Source: Anaerolineales bacterium
GTDB taxonomy: Bacteria; Chloroflexota; Anaerolineae; Anaerolineales; Anaerolineaceae
NCBI GenBank assembly: GCA_020060485.1
Contig: JAGVAB010000143.1
Span: 1 to 57,193, forward strand
DNA: 57,193 bases
Direction: 5' to 3'
This document shows positions 26,897-35,756 of the stretch, one piece after another; the first letter of the stretch is position 1; every line of letters starts with the position of its first letter. A program made the position numbers and the translations under genes. Under the pieces are notes generated by a model. The model worked only from the letters and a program-made list of their open reading frames with translations. It was not told where the DNA came from and did no database searches.

Positions 26897-27699
26897 GATA
26901 CTGCTCCGCTTTCTGTCGAGGAGTCTTCCTCGTTTAGGGATGACAACATGCTTCCCGTTTGGTCAAGGCCGGGGAAGTGGTCGCTGTCCTCTCCGTAGAT
27001 GAGGGGAACACCGGCCAGGGAGATCACGTCTCCGGGTTTCAAGGTGGCCTGCTGGATTCGCTGGCCATTGACGTAAGTGCCGCCGGTTGAATTCAGATCG
27101 AAGATCACAAAGTGGTTTTGCATATTGCGCAATTGGGCATGGCGGCGGGAGACGCGCGGGTCTTCGATTGCCACTTGATTGTCGAGCATACGACCCAGGT
27201 TGATGACCGGGTTTGCCAGTGGAATGATGCGCTTGTCTTCCAGAATGAGGAAGGCGGTGATGGCCTGGCTGATCTGTGCATTCTCCTGGAGGGGGGCATC
27301 CAGCGGCATGGCGGCAGTCCTGCCGAGCATTTCGGAGGGTGCATCCAGACAGACTTTTGGGAAGTTGGGTGTCAGCAGGGGATCGGCAGTTGTGCTGATG
27401 GCAAGTGGAGCTTTGAAGCGCACGCCAGATTCAAGAGCGGCATCCTGCAATGTGTGCAGGAGGGCATCTTTCCATTCAGGATGTTGCTGCCATTCCTCCA
27501 GGTCATGAGGGTGCATGCAGATGCGGTAGGCGCCGGGTGCAACCGGGCTGCCTTCCGGGGAGTTCTCGATTTCGTTGCGCATAGCCGATACTAGCTGCTC
27601 GGCGATGTACAATTGGCGCTGATGGCCGGGTGTCAATTGAGCGCTTTTTTCGAAAAAAGCTTTCAGTTTTGCTTCAATTCGGTCCAGTTTGTTGTTCAT
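26893..27699 (-). CDS. FhaA-like protein: DUF3662 domain plus FHA domain
   Basis: A 268-residue protein from the ATG at 27699; an upstream TTG at 27753 is less likely. Residues about 1-120 match the DUF3662 N-terminal domain of FhaA proteins (YIAEQLVSAMRNEI, YRICMHPHDLEEW). Residues about 150-245 form an FHA domain with LGRMLDNQV, VSRRHAQL and STGGTYVNGQ; glycine replaces the usual asparagine in STNGT. Phosphothreonine binding is expected but could be weakened by that change. The C-terminus is rich in Ser and Glu. It is translationally coupled to the membrane FHA protein and divergent from archease. Confidence 0.87.
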   Translation of the reverse strand: MNNKLDRIEAKLKAFFEKSAQLTPGHQRQLYIAEQLVSAMRNEIENSPEGSPVAPGAYRICMHPHDLEEWQQHPEWKDALLHTLQDAALESGVRFKAPLAISTTADPLLTPNFPKVCLDAPSEMLGRTAAMPLDAPLQENAQISQAITAFLILEDKRIIPLANPVINLGRMLDNQVAIEDPRVSRRHAQLRNMQNHFVIFDLNSTGGTYVNGQRIQQATLKPGDVISLAGVPLIYGEDSDHFPGLDQTGSMLSSLNEEDSSTESGAVS

Positions 27700-27727
27700 A
27701 GTGAAAGGTGTAACCGTTCCGCTCTTT

Positions 27728-27736
27728 TGGTATGAT
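27728..27736 (+). promoter_or_regulatory. Extended -10 promoter of the archease-rtcB pair
   Basis: TGGTATGAT is an extended -10 with five of six hexamer matches. Transcription would begin near 27743, 38 bases before the ATG at 27781. No -35 is evident. Confidence 0.4.
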
Positions 27737-27780
27737 AGGAGTAGAGGCTGCAATCGTTTTGATGTTAATGATTATACCGA

Positions 27781-28197
27781 ATGATGATGAAAAAGAAAGA
27801 AGGATATCAGGAATTGGCACATACCGCAGATCTGGCGCTCAAGGTTTGGGCGTCTGACCTGGCGGATTTGTTTGTACAGGCTGCCCTGGGCATGTATGCT
27901 CTGATGAGAATTGAGCCAGACCGCGGGCCGCAGCTGGCGCGGGAAATCCATGTGCACGGAGATGATGCGGAAGACCTTCTGGTGGGTTTTCTGGAGGAAT
28001 TGCTGTACCGGACAGAAATGCACGGCGAGGTGTATCACAGCTTTGTGCTCGTTTTTGATGGGCATAGCCTGAAAGCCAATTTGCTGGGTGCACCGGTTGG
28101 CAAGCCGGGTAAAGCGATCAAAGCGGTTACCTACCACAATTTGCAGATTATCGAATGGGCGCATGGCTTGCAGACGGCGATCGTTTTTGATGTGTAA
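27781..28197 (+). CDS. Archease, activator of RtcB RNA ligase
   Basis: A 138-residue protein with the archease signatures HTADLALKV (near residue 13), GDDAEDLLVGFLEELLY in the middle and VTYHNLQI near the C-terminus. Archease speeds guanylylation of RtcB and gives it multiple turnover. Three consecutive ATG codons (27781-27789) make the exact start ambiguous by two residues. No good Shine-Dalgarno sequence is seen. rtcB begins 32 bases downstream, so the pair is an operon, as in many archaea and some bacteria. Confidence 0.92.
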   Translation: MMMKKKEGYQELAHTADLALKVWASDLADLFVQAALGMYALMRIEPDRGPQLAREIHVHGDDAEDLLVGFLEELLYRTEMHGEVYHSFVLVFDGHSLKANLLGAPVGKPGKAIKAVTYHNLQIIEWAHGLQTAIVFDV

Positions 28198-28229
28198 CGG
28201 GGTGAAAGGGTGGCTGAAAGGAGGCCAAC

Positions 28230-29681
28230 ATGATTCCCCTGAGTGTGTTTGAAAAGATATCGGAATTTGAGTGGGAAATTCCACGCGGGTATCGCGGTGA
28301 TATGCGTGTCCCGGTGAGGTTTTTTGCCACGCGACGCCTGCTGGAGCAGGCCCTGCAGGACGATGCTGTGCAGCAAGCCTTGAATGCCAGCACCCTGCCA
28401 GGGCTGTTGGGGCAGGTGCTGGTGATGCCGGATGTTCATCAGGGATACGGTTTTCCAATCGGGGGTGTGGCGGCCATGTCCTATCCAGATGGGGTTATCT
28501 CGCCCGGGGCGATTGGTTACGACATTAACTGCGGGGTGCGTTTATTGTCCACCAACCTGCTGTTGGAGGAGGCGCGGCCGTATTTTCCCCAACTGGCCGA
28601 GGCATTAAATCGGGCCTGCCCCAGCGGGGTGGGCAAGCCTGGTCCCTGGAAGCTGAGCGACAGGGAATTGCAACAGGTGTGTGAGCAGGGCGCAGCATGG
28701 ATCAAGCACAAGGGTCTGGCTTCTGATACCGACCTGGCATTGACCGAGGATGGCGGCTGTCTGAAGGCTGCCGACCCTGACCAGATCAGCCCGCGGGCAC
28801 GCGAGCGCGGCCGCCCGCAACTGGGCACACTGGGCTCTGGCAATCATTTCCTGGAATTGGCAGTGGTTGAACAGATGCTTGACCCGGCTGCCGGGCGGGT
28901 GATGGGGTTGAGTGAGGGTTGCCTGACGCTGATGATCCATTGCGGTTCGCGCGGGCTGGGACACCAGGTGTGCAGTGATTATGTGAAGCAACTGCAGGGC
29001 GTGCCGGGGCGGTATGGCATTCATCTGCCAGACCGTGAATTGGTGTGTGCTCCGCTGGATTCCGGTGAAGGCAGAGCTTACCTGGGTGCGATGCAGGCGG
29101 CGGCCAATTTCGCTTTTGCCAACCGGCAGATGCTGGCCGCCCAGGCTCGCCAGGCGTTTGAGGATGTGCTGGCCGGGAAGGTGGACGACTGGCATTTGCG
29201 CCAGGTGTATGACATTGCTCACAACATTGGCAAGCTGGAGGAGCACGAATTCGATGGTAAATTGCAGTGCGTTTGTGTGCATCGCAAAGGTGCCACGCGG
29301 GCTTTTGGGCCGGGCGTGGCCGGTGTGCCGCAGGCCTATCAGCATATCGGTCAACCGGTGTTTGTGCCTGGCAGCATGGGCACGGCTTCCTGGGTGTTGA
29401 GTGGGACAAGCGAGAGCATGCAGCGTTCGCTGGGTTCCTGTTGTCATGGCGCCGGGCGGGTGATGAGCCGCAGCCAGGCCAAGAAGAGTATACGAGGCGA
29501 AAGCCTGCGCCAGGAACTGGGCCAGCAGGGGATCATGATCCGGGCTGGCTCTATGCCAGGGTTGGCGGAAGAAGCGCCGCAGGCTTACAAGGATGTGGAT
29601 GCGGTGGTGGAGACTGTAATCGGGGCCGGTATTGCCCGCAAAGTGGCGCGTTTACGGCCGGTGCTGGTCATCAAGGGCTGA
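28230..29681 (+). CDS. rtcB: RNA-splicing / RNA repair ligase RtcB
   Basis: Joins RNA 2',3'-cyclic phosphate or 3'-phosphate ends to 5'-hydroxyl ends using GTP and Mn2+. The 483 residues have all the metal and nucleotide elements: [13 protein letters not shown] (67-79), GYDINCG (96-102, with D98 and C101), LGSGNHFLE (201-209), HCGSRGLGH (237-245), HRKGATRAF (351-359), PGSMGTASW (380-388) and CCHGAGR, with the guanylylated histidine at H406. The ATG at 28230 is preceded by GAAAGGAGG. Archease lies just upstream. No PNK/rtcA or RtcR regulator is seen. Its role would be repair of cleaved RNA, for example after toxin or nuclease damage. Confidence 0.95.
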   Translation: MIPLSVFEKISEFEWEIPRGYRGDMRVPVRFFATRRLLEQALQDDAVQQALNASTLPGLLGQVLVMPDVHQGYGFPIGGVAAMSYPDGVISPGAIGYDINCGVRLLSTNLLLEEARPYFPQLAEALNRACPSGVGKPGPWKLSDRELQQVCEQGAAWIKHKGLASDTDLALTEDGGCLKAADPDQISPRARERGRPQLGTLGSGNHFLELAVVEQMLDPAAGRVMGLSEGCLTLMIHCGSRGLGHQVCSDYVKQLQGVPGRYGIHLPDRELVCAPLDSGEGRAYLGAMQAAANFAFANRQMLAAQARQAFEDVLAGKVDDWHLRQVYDIAHNIGKLEEHEFDGKLQCVCVHRKGATRAFGPGVAGVPQAYQHIGQPVFVPGSMGTASWVLSGTSESMQRSLGSCCHGAGRVMSRSQAKKSIRGESLRQELGQQGIMIRAGSMPGLAEEAPQAYKDVDAVVETVIGAGIARKVARLRPVLVIKG

Positions 29682-29692
29682 ATTGCGCTGGA

Positions 29693-30181
29693 CTACAACT
29701 CGCTGGACAAATGCCCAATCCTGGCCATTTTGGCATTGGTCAGTTTCACCAAGTCTTTGACCGGCAAGCGGATGTTCAGGCCGCGCTGCCCGCCGGAGAT
29801 GTGAATCTCTGCAAACGCATTGGCGCTGTCATCCAGCAGCACCAGAAAACCCTTGTTGACCAAGGCCAGGGGGGAAATGCCGCCTGTCTGCAGGCCGGTA
29901 ATGGCTTCGGCTTCGGCCTGGGTGGATAGAAAGACCTTCTTAACATGCAGCGCCTCTGCTACCAGCTTCAGATCCACTTCAGATGGGCCGGGCACAATGG
30001 CCAAAACCGGTTTGGCGGGGGGCTTCTGGGTGATGACGATGGTTTTGAAGACCATCTCCGGGGCGACGTTCAATCTTTGGGCGGTTTCCAGCGCGCCCAG
30101 TTTTTCGGGCGGCAGTTCAAAAGCGGTATAGCTAATTTTGCGTGAGGCCAGCAGGCGGGTAACGTTGTTGGATATTGGCAT
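29693..30181 (-). CDS. ybaK: YbaK/EbsC family Cys-tRNA(Pro) deacylase
   Basis: A 162-residue trans-editing protein that hydrolyses mischarged Cys-tRNA(Pro) or related aminoacyl-tRNAs. Family landmarks are the VFKTIVI strand with the conserved catalytic lysine (about residue 46), LKLVAEALHVKKV, the GYxxGGISP-like segment seen here as GLQTGGISPLAL, and a C-terminal RGLNIRLPVKDLVKLT. The length is usual. It converges on rtcB with 11 bases between the stops and is followed by the PHP-like gene on the same strand with a 14-base gap. Confidence 0.9.
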   Translation of the reverse strand: MPISNNVTRLLASRKISYTAFELPPEKLGALETAQRLNVAPEMVFKTIVITQKPPAKPVLAIVPGPSEVDLKLVAEALHVKKVFLSTQAEAEAITGLQTGGISPLALVNKGFLVLLDDSANAFAEIHISGGQRGLNIRLPVKDLVKLTNAKMARIGHLSSEL

Positions 30182-30195
30182 CAGGGTATCTTCCT

Positions 30196-31284
30196 TTATG
30201 CAGTGTACAACTGATCACTGAGCGGCGACGGCATATAGGGCCGCACCCGGATCGGATTGCTGATGATCCAGGCGGTCTCCTGACCGAGATAGGGCAGATG
30301 CGCTTCCACGCGGTAACTGCCCGGCTGGTTGGTACTGTGTACGCAGACATCCTTGTTGTGCCAGGTGTGGATCAGTTCGCCGTCCCTGAACAGCAAACAT
30401 TTGGCGGGCTGCGGAAGGCGCACCTGAAAGGTCACGCTGTCGCGGAGCAGAAGCTCATCGCCGATCCCGGCATTTTGATCGCGGCCCTGGGCGTGGAAGC
30501 GAAAGCCTTGCCCGGGAGCCAGATCGTCACAGGCGATGAAGGTGTGCCCCTGGCGCAGGGCTTCGAAAACCATGCGCCGGTCGCTTTCCAGGTCGTCGCC
30601 CAGAGGCCGGGGAACCAGCAGATGATTGGTGATGTTGTGCAGTAAATAATTCTTCAGGCGGGCCGGGGTTTTGGTGTATTGCTGCGGGCTGCCCAGGCCA
30701 CTGCCGGCAATGGCAGTGATCTGCTGTCCAGCCGCATGCAGTTGATCCCACAGCTTGCAAAGCTCCGGGTCTGGTCCGCTCCGGCCAAGGCGGGGCAGCC
30801 AGGTGAAGAAATGCGCCAACAGGCGGTTCTTCGACCGGCTTTGCAGTTCATTCATGCTGTTCCATAACTCCATCCCGGAGAAGCCGCGGGGCATATCTGC
30901 CGGGAGTTGGGGTGGCCCGGACCTGGATCTTTTGCGGGGCATGGGTTGAGTCATGATACTCAAACCACCACTTTCAGCGGTGAGTTTGATGACTTTCTGC
31001 GGTTGCGAGGCAAAGGGGGCCATATCGCGGCCAGCATCCAGCACCAGCAGGCGCGTGGATGACGAGCAAGGATGGCGTGCGAAGATCTCTTCCCCGGCCA
31101 GTAGCAGGCAGGTCTTGCTATTTTGTTGCGCATAGCCATCGAAACCCTGTACGAGCACATTCTGGTCAGCGGTGATGAGCAGATCAATGCCGGCCTGCAA
31201 GGCCAGGTTCAACAGCTGGGCGTGGCGATCGTCTCCGCTGGAATAGATGGAGTAAAGATGGATTGCAGCGATCAGTTCTTGCAT
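30196..31284 (-). CDS. PHP-fold protein with incomplete metal site, function unknown
   Basis: A 362-residue protein from the ATG at 31284. The N-terminal 230 residues resemble a PHP phosphoesterase. The first motif, normally HxH, reads HLY (9-11), and the TDHN motif reads ADQN (39-42), so several metal ligands are absent while the strand pattern (AGIDLLITAD) is kept. FSGMELWNSMNE and ITAIAGSGLGSPQQY correspond to later PHP segments. The C-terminal 90 residues are beta-rich (VTFQVRLPQPAKCLLFRDGE) and resemble the extra domain of some PHP proteins acting on lipids or polysaccharides. Catalysis is doubtful. It is upstream of ybaK by 14 bases and divergent from secG. Confidence 0.65.
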   Translation of the reverse strand: MQELIAAIHLYSIYSSGDDRHAQLLNLALQAGIDLLITADQNVLVQGFDGYAQQNSKTCLLLAGEEIFARHPCSSSTRLLVLDAGRDMAPFASQPQKVIKLTAESGGLSIMTQPMPRKRSRSGPPQLPADMPRGFSGMELWNSMNELQSRSKNRLLAHFFTWLPRLGRSGPDPELCKLWDQLHAAGQQITAIAGSGLGSPQQYTKTPARLKNYLLHNITNHLLVPRPLGDDLESDRRMVFEALRQGHTFIACDDLAPGQGFRFHAQGRDQNAGIGDELLLRDSVTFQVRLPQPAKCLLFRDGELIHTWHNKDVCVHSTNQPGSYRVEAHLPYLGQETAWIISNPIRVRPYMPSPLSDQLYTA

Positions 31285-31292
31285 TTTGTTGG

Positions 31293-31322
31293 TTGACGAT
31301 TCTGGATGGTTACAGGTATAAT
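31293..31322 (+). promoter_or_regulatory. Strong sigma-A promoter of secG
   Basis: TTGACG (31293-31298) and TATAAT (31317-31322) are separated by 18 bases. The start near 31329 leaves a 26-base leader with AGGAGG before the GTG at 31355. Confidence 0.75.
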
Positions 31323-31354
31323 CCAATTTGGTTTTAAATCTCAGGAGGTAACGA

Positions 31355-31585
31355 GTGAAACTTGTAGATTATTTCGATATTGCTCTTATTATAACTTCGA
31401 TCGCGTTGATCGCCAGTGTGATCATTCAGAATAAAGGCGTGGGCTTGGGCGGTTTGACAGGTGCCGATTCGAGCAGCGTTTTCTCATCCCGCCGGGGTAT
31501 TGAGAAGACATTGTTCTACATCACCATTGGCTTGAGCGTATTGTTCTTCATTTTGACCCTGATCACTGTGATCATCAGCAGCTGA
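31355..31585 (+). CDS. secG: Preprotein translocase subunit SecG
   Basis: A 76-residue membrane protein with two hydrophobic helices (about 5-26 and 52-74) joined by a Gly/Ser-rich loop (GVGLGGLTGADSSSVFSSRR) that is the hallmark of SecG. It stimulates SecYEG-SecA protein export. The start codon is GTG with AGGAGGTAAC eight bases upstream. It has its own promoter and terminator, so it is monocistronic. Confidence 0.93.
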   Translation: MKLVDYFDIALIITSIALIASVIIQNKGVGLGGLTGADSSSVFSSRRGIEKTLFYITIGLSVLFFILTLITVIISS

Positions 31586-31625
31586 GCTCGAAGATCACAC
31601 GTCCAGTCTATTCAAGCCTTTCATT

Positions 31626-31660
31626 GAGGGCGGCTCAGTAAAGAGAGGTCGCCCTCTTTA
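31626..31660 (+). terminator. Terminator of secG
   Basis: GAGGGCGGC and GTCGCCCTC pair over nine positions (one G-T) around a 13-base loop, followed by TTTAAT. It starts 41 bases after the stop codon. Confidence 0.65.
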
Positions 31661-31674
31661 ATATATAACAACTT

Positions 31675-33363
31675 ATGAAAAAATTACGTTGGCAGTTGAT
31701 CATCATTTTCCTGACAGGGCTGGTTGTGGGCATTTTGTTGTTGGGGGAACAGCCGGCAGTGCAGACTCTGGCTCCCGAGCCGGTGAAGGGCGGTGTTTAC
31801 ACCGAGGCCCTGATCGGTGCACCCCAGCGTTTCAACCCTCTGCTGGATACCTACAATGCCGTGGACCGGGATGTGGATGCTTTGGTCTACAGCGGGTTGG
31901 TACGTTTTGATTCACGCGGCGTGCCCTACCCGGAAATGGCCGAGTCCTGGGGTATTTCACAGGATGGCATGACCTACAACTTCGCCCTGCGGCCGGGCAT
32001 CATCTGGCATGATGGCGAACCCCTTACAGCACAGGATGTCTTGTTCACCATTGAAATGCTGCGCGAAGGGGATGGGCTGGTTCCGGCTGATCTGACAGCA
32101 TTCTGGCAGAAGGTGGAAGTCAATACCTTTGATGATTTGACCCTGCAATTCATTTTGCCGGAACCATTTTCACCTTTCCTGGATTACCTGACTTTTGGCA
32201 TCTTGCCGCAGCACCTGCTTGGCGATCGTAGTTTTGCCGAGATGGTTGAGGATGACTATAACCTCAACCCGGTCGGCACCGGTCCATACCGGTTTGAGCG
32301 GGTGCTGGTTGAAAACGGCCAGATCAGCGGAGTGATGTTGAGCGCCAATGAGTCTTACTACAAGAGACCACCATTTATCGAACAGATTGTGATGCGCTAT
32401 TATCCTGATGCGGCTGCGGCGCTTGCTGCTTACCGTTTGGGGGTGGTGCAGGGCATTGGATTGATCTCACCGGATATCCTGGAGAGCGCATTAGCAGAGC
32501 CTGATCTGGCGCTGTATGCCATGCGCAAGCCTGAACTTTCAATGATTGTCTTTAATCTGAACAACCCGGAAGTGGAATTTTTGCAAGATGCGGCTGTGCG
32601 CCGGGCGTTGTTGCTGGGCTTGAACCGGCAGTGGATGATCAACACCATCCTGAATGGACAGGCGATCATTGCCGATGGCCCGATCCTGCCCGATACCTGG
32701 GCGTATTACGATAGGACCCCGCGGGTGGAATTTGACCGTGACGCAGCCATTAACCTTTTCCGCCAGGAAGATTACCTGGTCAGCGGCGAAGAAAACCCGG
32801 TGCGCGCCAAGGAAGATACCGAACTGCGTTTTGAGTTGCTTTACCCTGACACGGAACTGCACACCCGCCTGGCCGAATCCATACAAGCCAATTGGGCTGA
32901 ATTGAATGTCGTTGTAACCATCACCCCTGTGCCTTATGAGGAACTGGTGAATGTGTACCTTCAGGACCGCATTTTCCAGGCTGCGTTGATTGATCTGAAT
33001 CTGTCCCGTACTCCCGACCCGGACCCTTATCCTTTCTGGGATCAGGCCATGGCTACCGGCGGCCAGAATTATTCCCAGTGGGATCATCGCATTGCCAGTG
33101 AGTATATTCAGCAGGCGCGAGTGGTGACAGACCTGGGAGAACGCGAGCGGCTGTACCGCAATTTCCAGGTTATCTTTGCCGATGAGCTGCCTGCCTTGCC
33201 CCTGTATTATCCTGTTTACAACTATGGGGTGGATTACAGTGTGCAAGGGGTGAGTGTCGGCCCATTGTATGACAGCAGTGATCGCTTCAATACCATCGCA
33301 AACTGGTTCCTGATGGCACGCCGCACCCTGCAGGAAGTCCCGGCTGTCAGTTCAGAAGAATAG
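31675..33363 (+). CDS. Family 5 extracellular solute-binding protein (peptide/nickel type)
   Basis: A 562-residue SBP_bac_5 protein. A basic start (KKLRWQ) and hydrophobic stretch (7-25) act as a signal peptide or membrane anchor; no lipobox cysteine is present, unlike most Gram-positive relatives. Family motifs include RFNPLLDTYNA, the SGLVRFDSRGVPYPEMAESW segment, FALRPGIIWHDGEPLTAQDV and NPVGTGPYRF. Such proteins deliver oligopeptides, nickel or other ligands to Dpp/Opp permeases, but no permease or ATPase gene is nearby, so this is an orphan or pairs with a distant transporter. It is flanked by terminators on both sides and is expressed as a single gene. Confidence 0.9.
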   Translation: MKKLRWQLIIIFLTGLVVGILLLGEQPAVQTLAPEPVKGGVYTEALIGAPQRFNPLLDTYNAVDRDVDALVYSGLVRFDSRGVPYPEMAESWGISQDGMTYNFALRPGIIWHDGEPLTAQDVLFTIEMLREGDGLVPADLTAFWQKVEVNTFDDLTLQFILPEPFSPFLDYLTFGILPQHLLGDRSFAEMVEDDYNLNPVGTGPYRFERVLVENGQISGVMLSANESYYKRPPFIEQIVMRYYPDAAAALAAYRLGVVQGIGLISPDILESALAEPDLALYAMRKPELSMIVFNLNNPEVEFLQDAAVRRALLLGLNRQWMINTILNGQAIIADGPILPDTWAYYDRTPRVEFDRDAAINLFRQEDYLVSGEENPVRAKEDTELRFELLYPDTELHTRLAESIQANWAELNVVVTITPVPYEELVNVYLQDRIFQAALIDLNLSRTPDPDPYPFWDQAMATGGQNYSQWDHRIASEYIQQARVVTDLGERERLYRNFQVIFADELPALPLYYPVYNYGVDYSVQGVSVGPLYDSSDRFNTIANWFLMARRTLQEVPAVSSEE

Positions 33364-33385
33364 AAGCATCAAAGAAAACCGAGAG

Positions 33386-33417
33386 CATCCGGCCGGTTGT
33401 TACGGCCGGATGTTTTT
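33386..33417 (+). terminator. Terminator after the solute-binding protein gene
   Basis: CATCCGGCCG and CGGCCGGATG form a perfect ten-pair stem with a seven-base loop, followed by TTTTT. It also shows that the following gene must start downstream, at 33457. Confidence 0.88.
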
Positions 33418-33456
33418 GAAAAGGATAATTGCATTCTCACCAAAGTGGAGGGAAAG

Positions 33457-34017
33457 ATGGCAGCTTTTTATACCCGCAAGGGAGACGATGGATTTACAAG
33501 CACATTGGGGGAAGGCCGGGTTGCCAAATCACATGAGCGTATCGAAGCGTTGGGTACGATTGATGAAGTAACGACTGCGCTGGGAATGGCGCGCAGTCTT
33601 TGCCAGGCAGAAAACGCAGCTGAGGTGGTAACCCGGGTGCAGCGCGATCTGTATGCCTTGATGTCTGAAGTGGCAGCCGAACCAGAGGTCGCCGACCGGG
33701 TGCGCACGATTTCAGAATCGCATGTGGCCTGGCTGGAGGAGAACACCGATGCGATCAGCGCCGCGGTGGGCGTTCCCAAGGGCTTCATTTTGCCTGGTGA
33801 AACCCCGTCGGGGGCTGCATTTGGCATGGCGCGTGCCATTACCCGTCGGGCCGAGCGCCGGGTTGTGGCTCTGCATCAGAGTATACCCCTGGCCAATGTG
33901 CAGGTGCTGCGCTACCTGAACCGCCTGTCTTCTTTGTGTTTTGTGCTGGAGTTGCAGGAGAACCAGGTCTGTGGAAAAAAAACGGCGATGGCCGCCAGCA
34001 AAAAGGATGAGACATGA
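33457..34017 (+). CDS. Cob(I)alamin adenosyltransferase, PduO type
   Basis: Transfers adenosine from ATP to cob(I)alamin, giving coenzyme B12. The 186-residue product has the PduO signatures TRKGDDGFTSTLG (6-18), KSHERIEALGTIDEV (23-37), FILPGETPSGAAF and the ATP-contacting ARAITRRAERRV. Glutamate replaces the second glycine of the common PGG turn. The ATG at 33457 is preceded by GGAGGGAAAG; an open frame extending to 33397 would run through the upstream terminator and is rejected. The C-terminus overlaps the next gene by four bases (ATGA). No other B12 genes are present. Confidence 0.9.
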   Translation: MAAFYTRKGDDGFTSTLGEGRVAKSHERIEALGTIDEVTTALGMARSLCQAENAAEVVTRVQRDLYALMSEVAAEPEVADRVRTISESHVAWLEENTDAISAAVGVPKGFILPGETPSGAAFGMARAITRRAERRVVALHQSIPLANVQVLRYLNRLSSLCFVLELQENQVCGKKTAMAASKKDET

Positions 34018-34730
34018 TCGGGACATTGGTCAATGTTGCTACCATTGTCATTGGTGGCGCCCTGGGCAGTGTGATGGGCAGCCGTATTCCGGAACGGATC
34101 CGCAGCACCGTGGTTAGCGGGCTGGGGCTGTTCACTCTTGCCTATGGGTTATCCATGTTTCTGGACACGCAGAACGCCCTGCTGGTGTGCGGCAGTTTGC
34201 TGATCGGCGCCCTTTTGGGGGAATGGTGGCGTATTGAGGATGGGCTGACGAATCTGGGCATCTGGCTGCAAACCAGGTTTATAAGATCGGATAATGCGGA
34301 AGATCAAGGACGGTTCGTCAAGGGATTTGTGATGGCGTCACTGGTGTTTTGCATTGGGCCGATGGCGATCCTGGGTTCGATCCAGGACGGCTTGACAGGA
34401 GATTATAATATGCTGGCCGTCAAGTCAATCCTGGATGGCTTTGCTGCGCTGGCTTTTGCTTCCAGCCTCGGGGTGGGGGTGATTTTTTCTTCGGTGATGA
34501 TCTTTGTTTATCAGGGGTCGATTACATTGCTGGCCAATCAGGTGCAGTCGATTGTGACCGAGCCAATGATGGTGGAAATGAATGCAGTGGGCGGGGTGAT
34601 CGTGATGGGCATTGCCATCGGCAGCCTGCTGGAGCTGCGCAAGATCCGCATTGGCAGTTTTCTGCCGGCTCTGGTCATTGCGCCTCTGCTGGTAGGGTTG
34701 ATGACTTTGCTGGGCGTAGGCCTGCCCTGA
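34014..34730 (+). CDS. DUF554 family membrane protein
   Basis: A 238-residue protein with six or seven hydrophobic segments and the DUF554 features GTLVNVATIVIGGALG (3-18), LLIGALLGEWWRIEDGL, FCIGPMAILGSIQDG and a C-terminal IGSLLELRKIRIGSFLPALV. It is known only as a possible transport protein. Its gene is translationally coupled to the adenosyltransferase by an ATGA overlap; whether this implies a link to cobalamin is unknown. A strong terminator follows. Confidence 0.87.
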   Translation: MIGTLVNVATIVIGGALGSVMGSRIPERIRSTVVSGLGLFTLAYGLSMFLDTQNALLVCGSLLIGALLGEWWRIEDGLTNLGIWLQTRFIRSDNAEDQGRFVKGFVMASLVFCIGPMAILGSIQDGLTGDYNMLAVKSILDGFAALAFASSLGVGVIFSSVMIFVYQGSITLLANQVQSIVTEPMMVEMNAVGGVIVMGIAIGSLLELRKIRIGSFLPALVIAPLLVGLMTLLGVGLP

Positions 34731-34751
34731 GATAATTAATTTCTGAAGATC

Positions 34752-34791
34752 AAAAAAACTGGCAGGTTCTTGAGAACTTGCCAGTTTTTTT
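34752..34791. terminator. Bidirectional terminator between DUF554 and GNAT genes
   Basis: AAACTGGCA with TGCCAGTTT plus inner GTTCT with AGAAC forms a long stem, flanked by A7 on the left and T7 on the right. It can stop transcription from both of the convergent genes. Confidence 0.87.
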
Positions 34792-34889
34792 GAGAGAACC
34801 GGTCACAGGCTTGTCGAAGTGACTGGTTTGATTTTATGCGTGTTATCGAGTTTGCTTTTGCAGGCAAGGGCAAATGGCGATCAAACCTG

Positions 34890-35744
34890 CTATGGCTGGT
34901 AAACGAATACGGGGTAAATTTCACCAGTGTAATTAAAGCCCATTTTCTTGTACAGTGTTTGGGAGGGCAGGTTGTCTTTTTGGGTATTGACGGTCAGGTG
35001 GGTGGCATTGCTCACCTGGTATTCCTCGATCAGATCGTAGACCAGGGCTGCACCAATGCCCTGGTTTTGCAGGCCAGGAGAAACTGCCAGCCGTTCAAGA
35101 CAAGTGGAGGTGTGGGTGGTCGTGCTGATCTGGTAACCGGCGATCTTTCCATCCAATTCGGCTACAGTGGCATAGGCGCTTAGATGGAAGGCGCTGCTCA
35201 GCGCTTCCCAGGAGAGCTGCCAAAGCGGCTGGAAAGCTTGTTGATCGAGGCGGAGTACGTGGATCAGATCGCTGCTGTGCATCTTACGCAATTTAAGGTG
35301 GGGTGTATGCGGTTTTTGGGGGAATCGATGTGCTTCCCAATACAGGATGACGATACTGTTTTGTTCCTGAAACTGGTGTTTGCCTAAAAGCTCACAGAAC
35401 CAGTTTTCGATCCCCAGGGCAGCCACGATGGGTTTGGTTTCCGGCAGTGCGAGGTAGACTTTTTCAAACAACAGGGGCCAGCTGTGGGCAGGCCGGTTGG
35501 GAAAACGTGTGGCAAACAGGCGTACCCAGGCCACACCCGCCGGTTCAACAGGGCAGGATAGGGCAGCTGTCAGGCTGCGGGAAGGGTCTTCCAATATCCA
35601 AAAGGGGGGGCGATCTACCCAATCTTCGAGATTGCGCCAGCCTGGATGGCGGTGAACATATCTTTTGGCGCTGAAAAGATCAAAAATACCGGCGCTGTCC
35701 TTCATCACGGCAGGGCGAAGCAGGGGGGCGGCGGAGATATTCAT
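34890..35744 (-). CDS. GNAT family acetyltransferase (two-lobed)
   Basis: A 284-residue protein. The C-terminal half (about 145-280) is a GNAT domain with the acetyl-CoA loop QNQGIGAAL and flanking RLAVSPGL, and it ends in the NTQKDNLPSQTLYKKMGF segment typical of alpha-4/beta-5. The N-terminal half may be a degenerate second GNAT lobe (LLRPAVMKDSAGIFDLFS). A GTG three bases upstream of the ATG is an alternative start. It follows the TPR gene by 12 bases on the same strand, so XRE, TPR and GNAT genes form a likely operon. The substrate is unknown. Confidence 0.83.
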   Translation of the reverse strand: MNISAAPLLRPAVMKDSAGIFDLFSAKRYVHRHPGWRNLEDWVDRPPFWILEDPSRSLTAALSCPVEPAGVAWVRLFATRFPNRPAHSWPLLFEKVYLALPETKPIVAALGIENWFCELLGKHQFQEQNSIVILYWEAHRFPQKPHTPHLKLRKMHSSDLIHVLRLDQQAFQPLWQLSWEALSSAFHLSAYATVAELDGKIAGYQISTTTHTSTCLERLAVSPGLQNQGIGAALVYDLIEEYQVSNATHLTVNTQKDNLPSQTLYKKMGFNYTGEIYPVFVYQP

Positions 35745-35756
35745 CACTACCTGACT

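Noticed and set aside
33397..33456. Upstream extension of the cobalamin adenosyltransferase gene
   Set aside because: It would run through a perfect intrinsic terminator, and a strong ribosome-binding site precedes the ATG at 33457.
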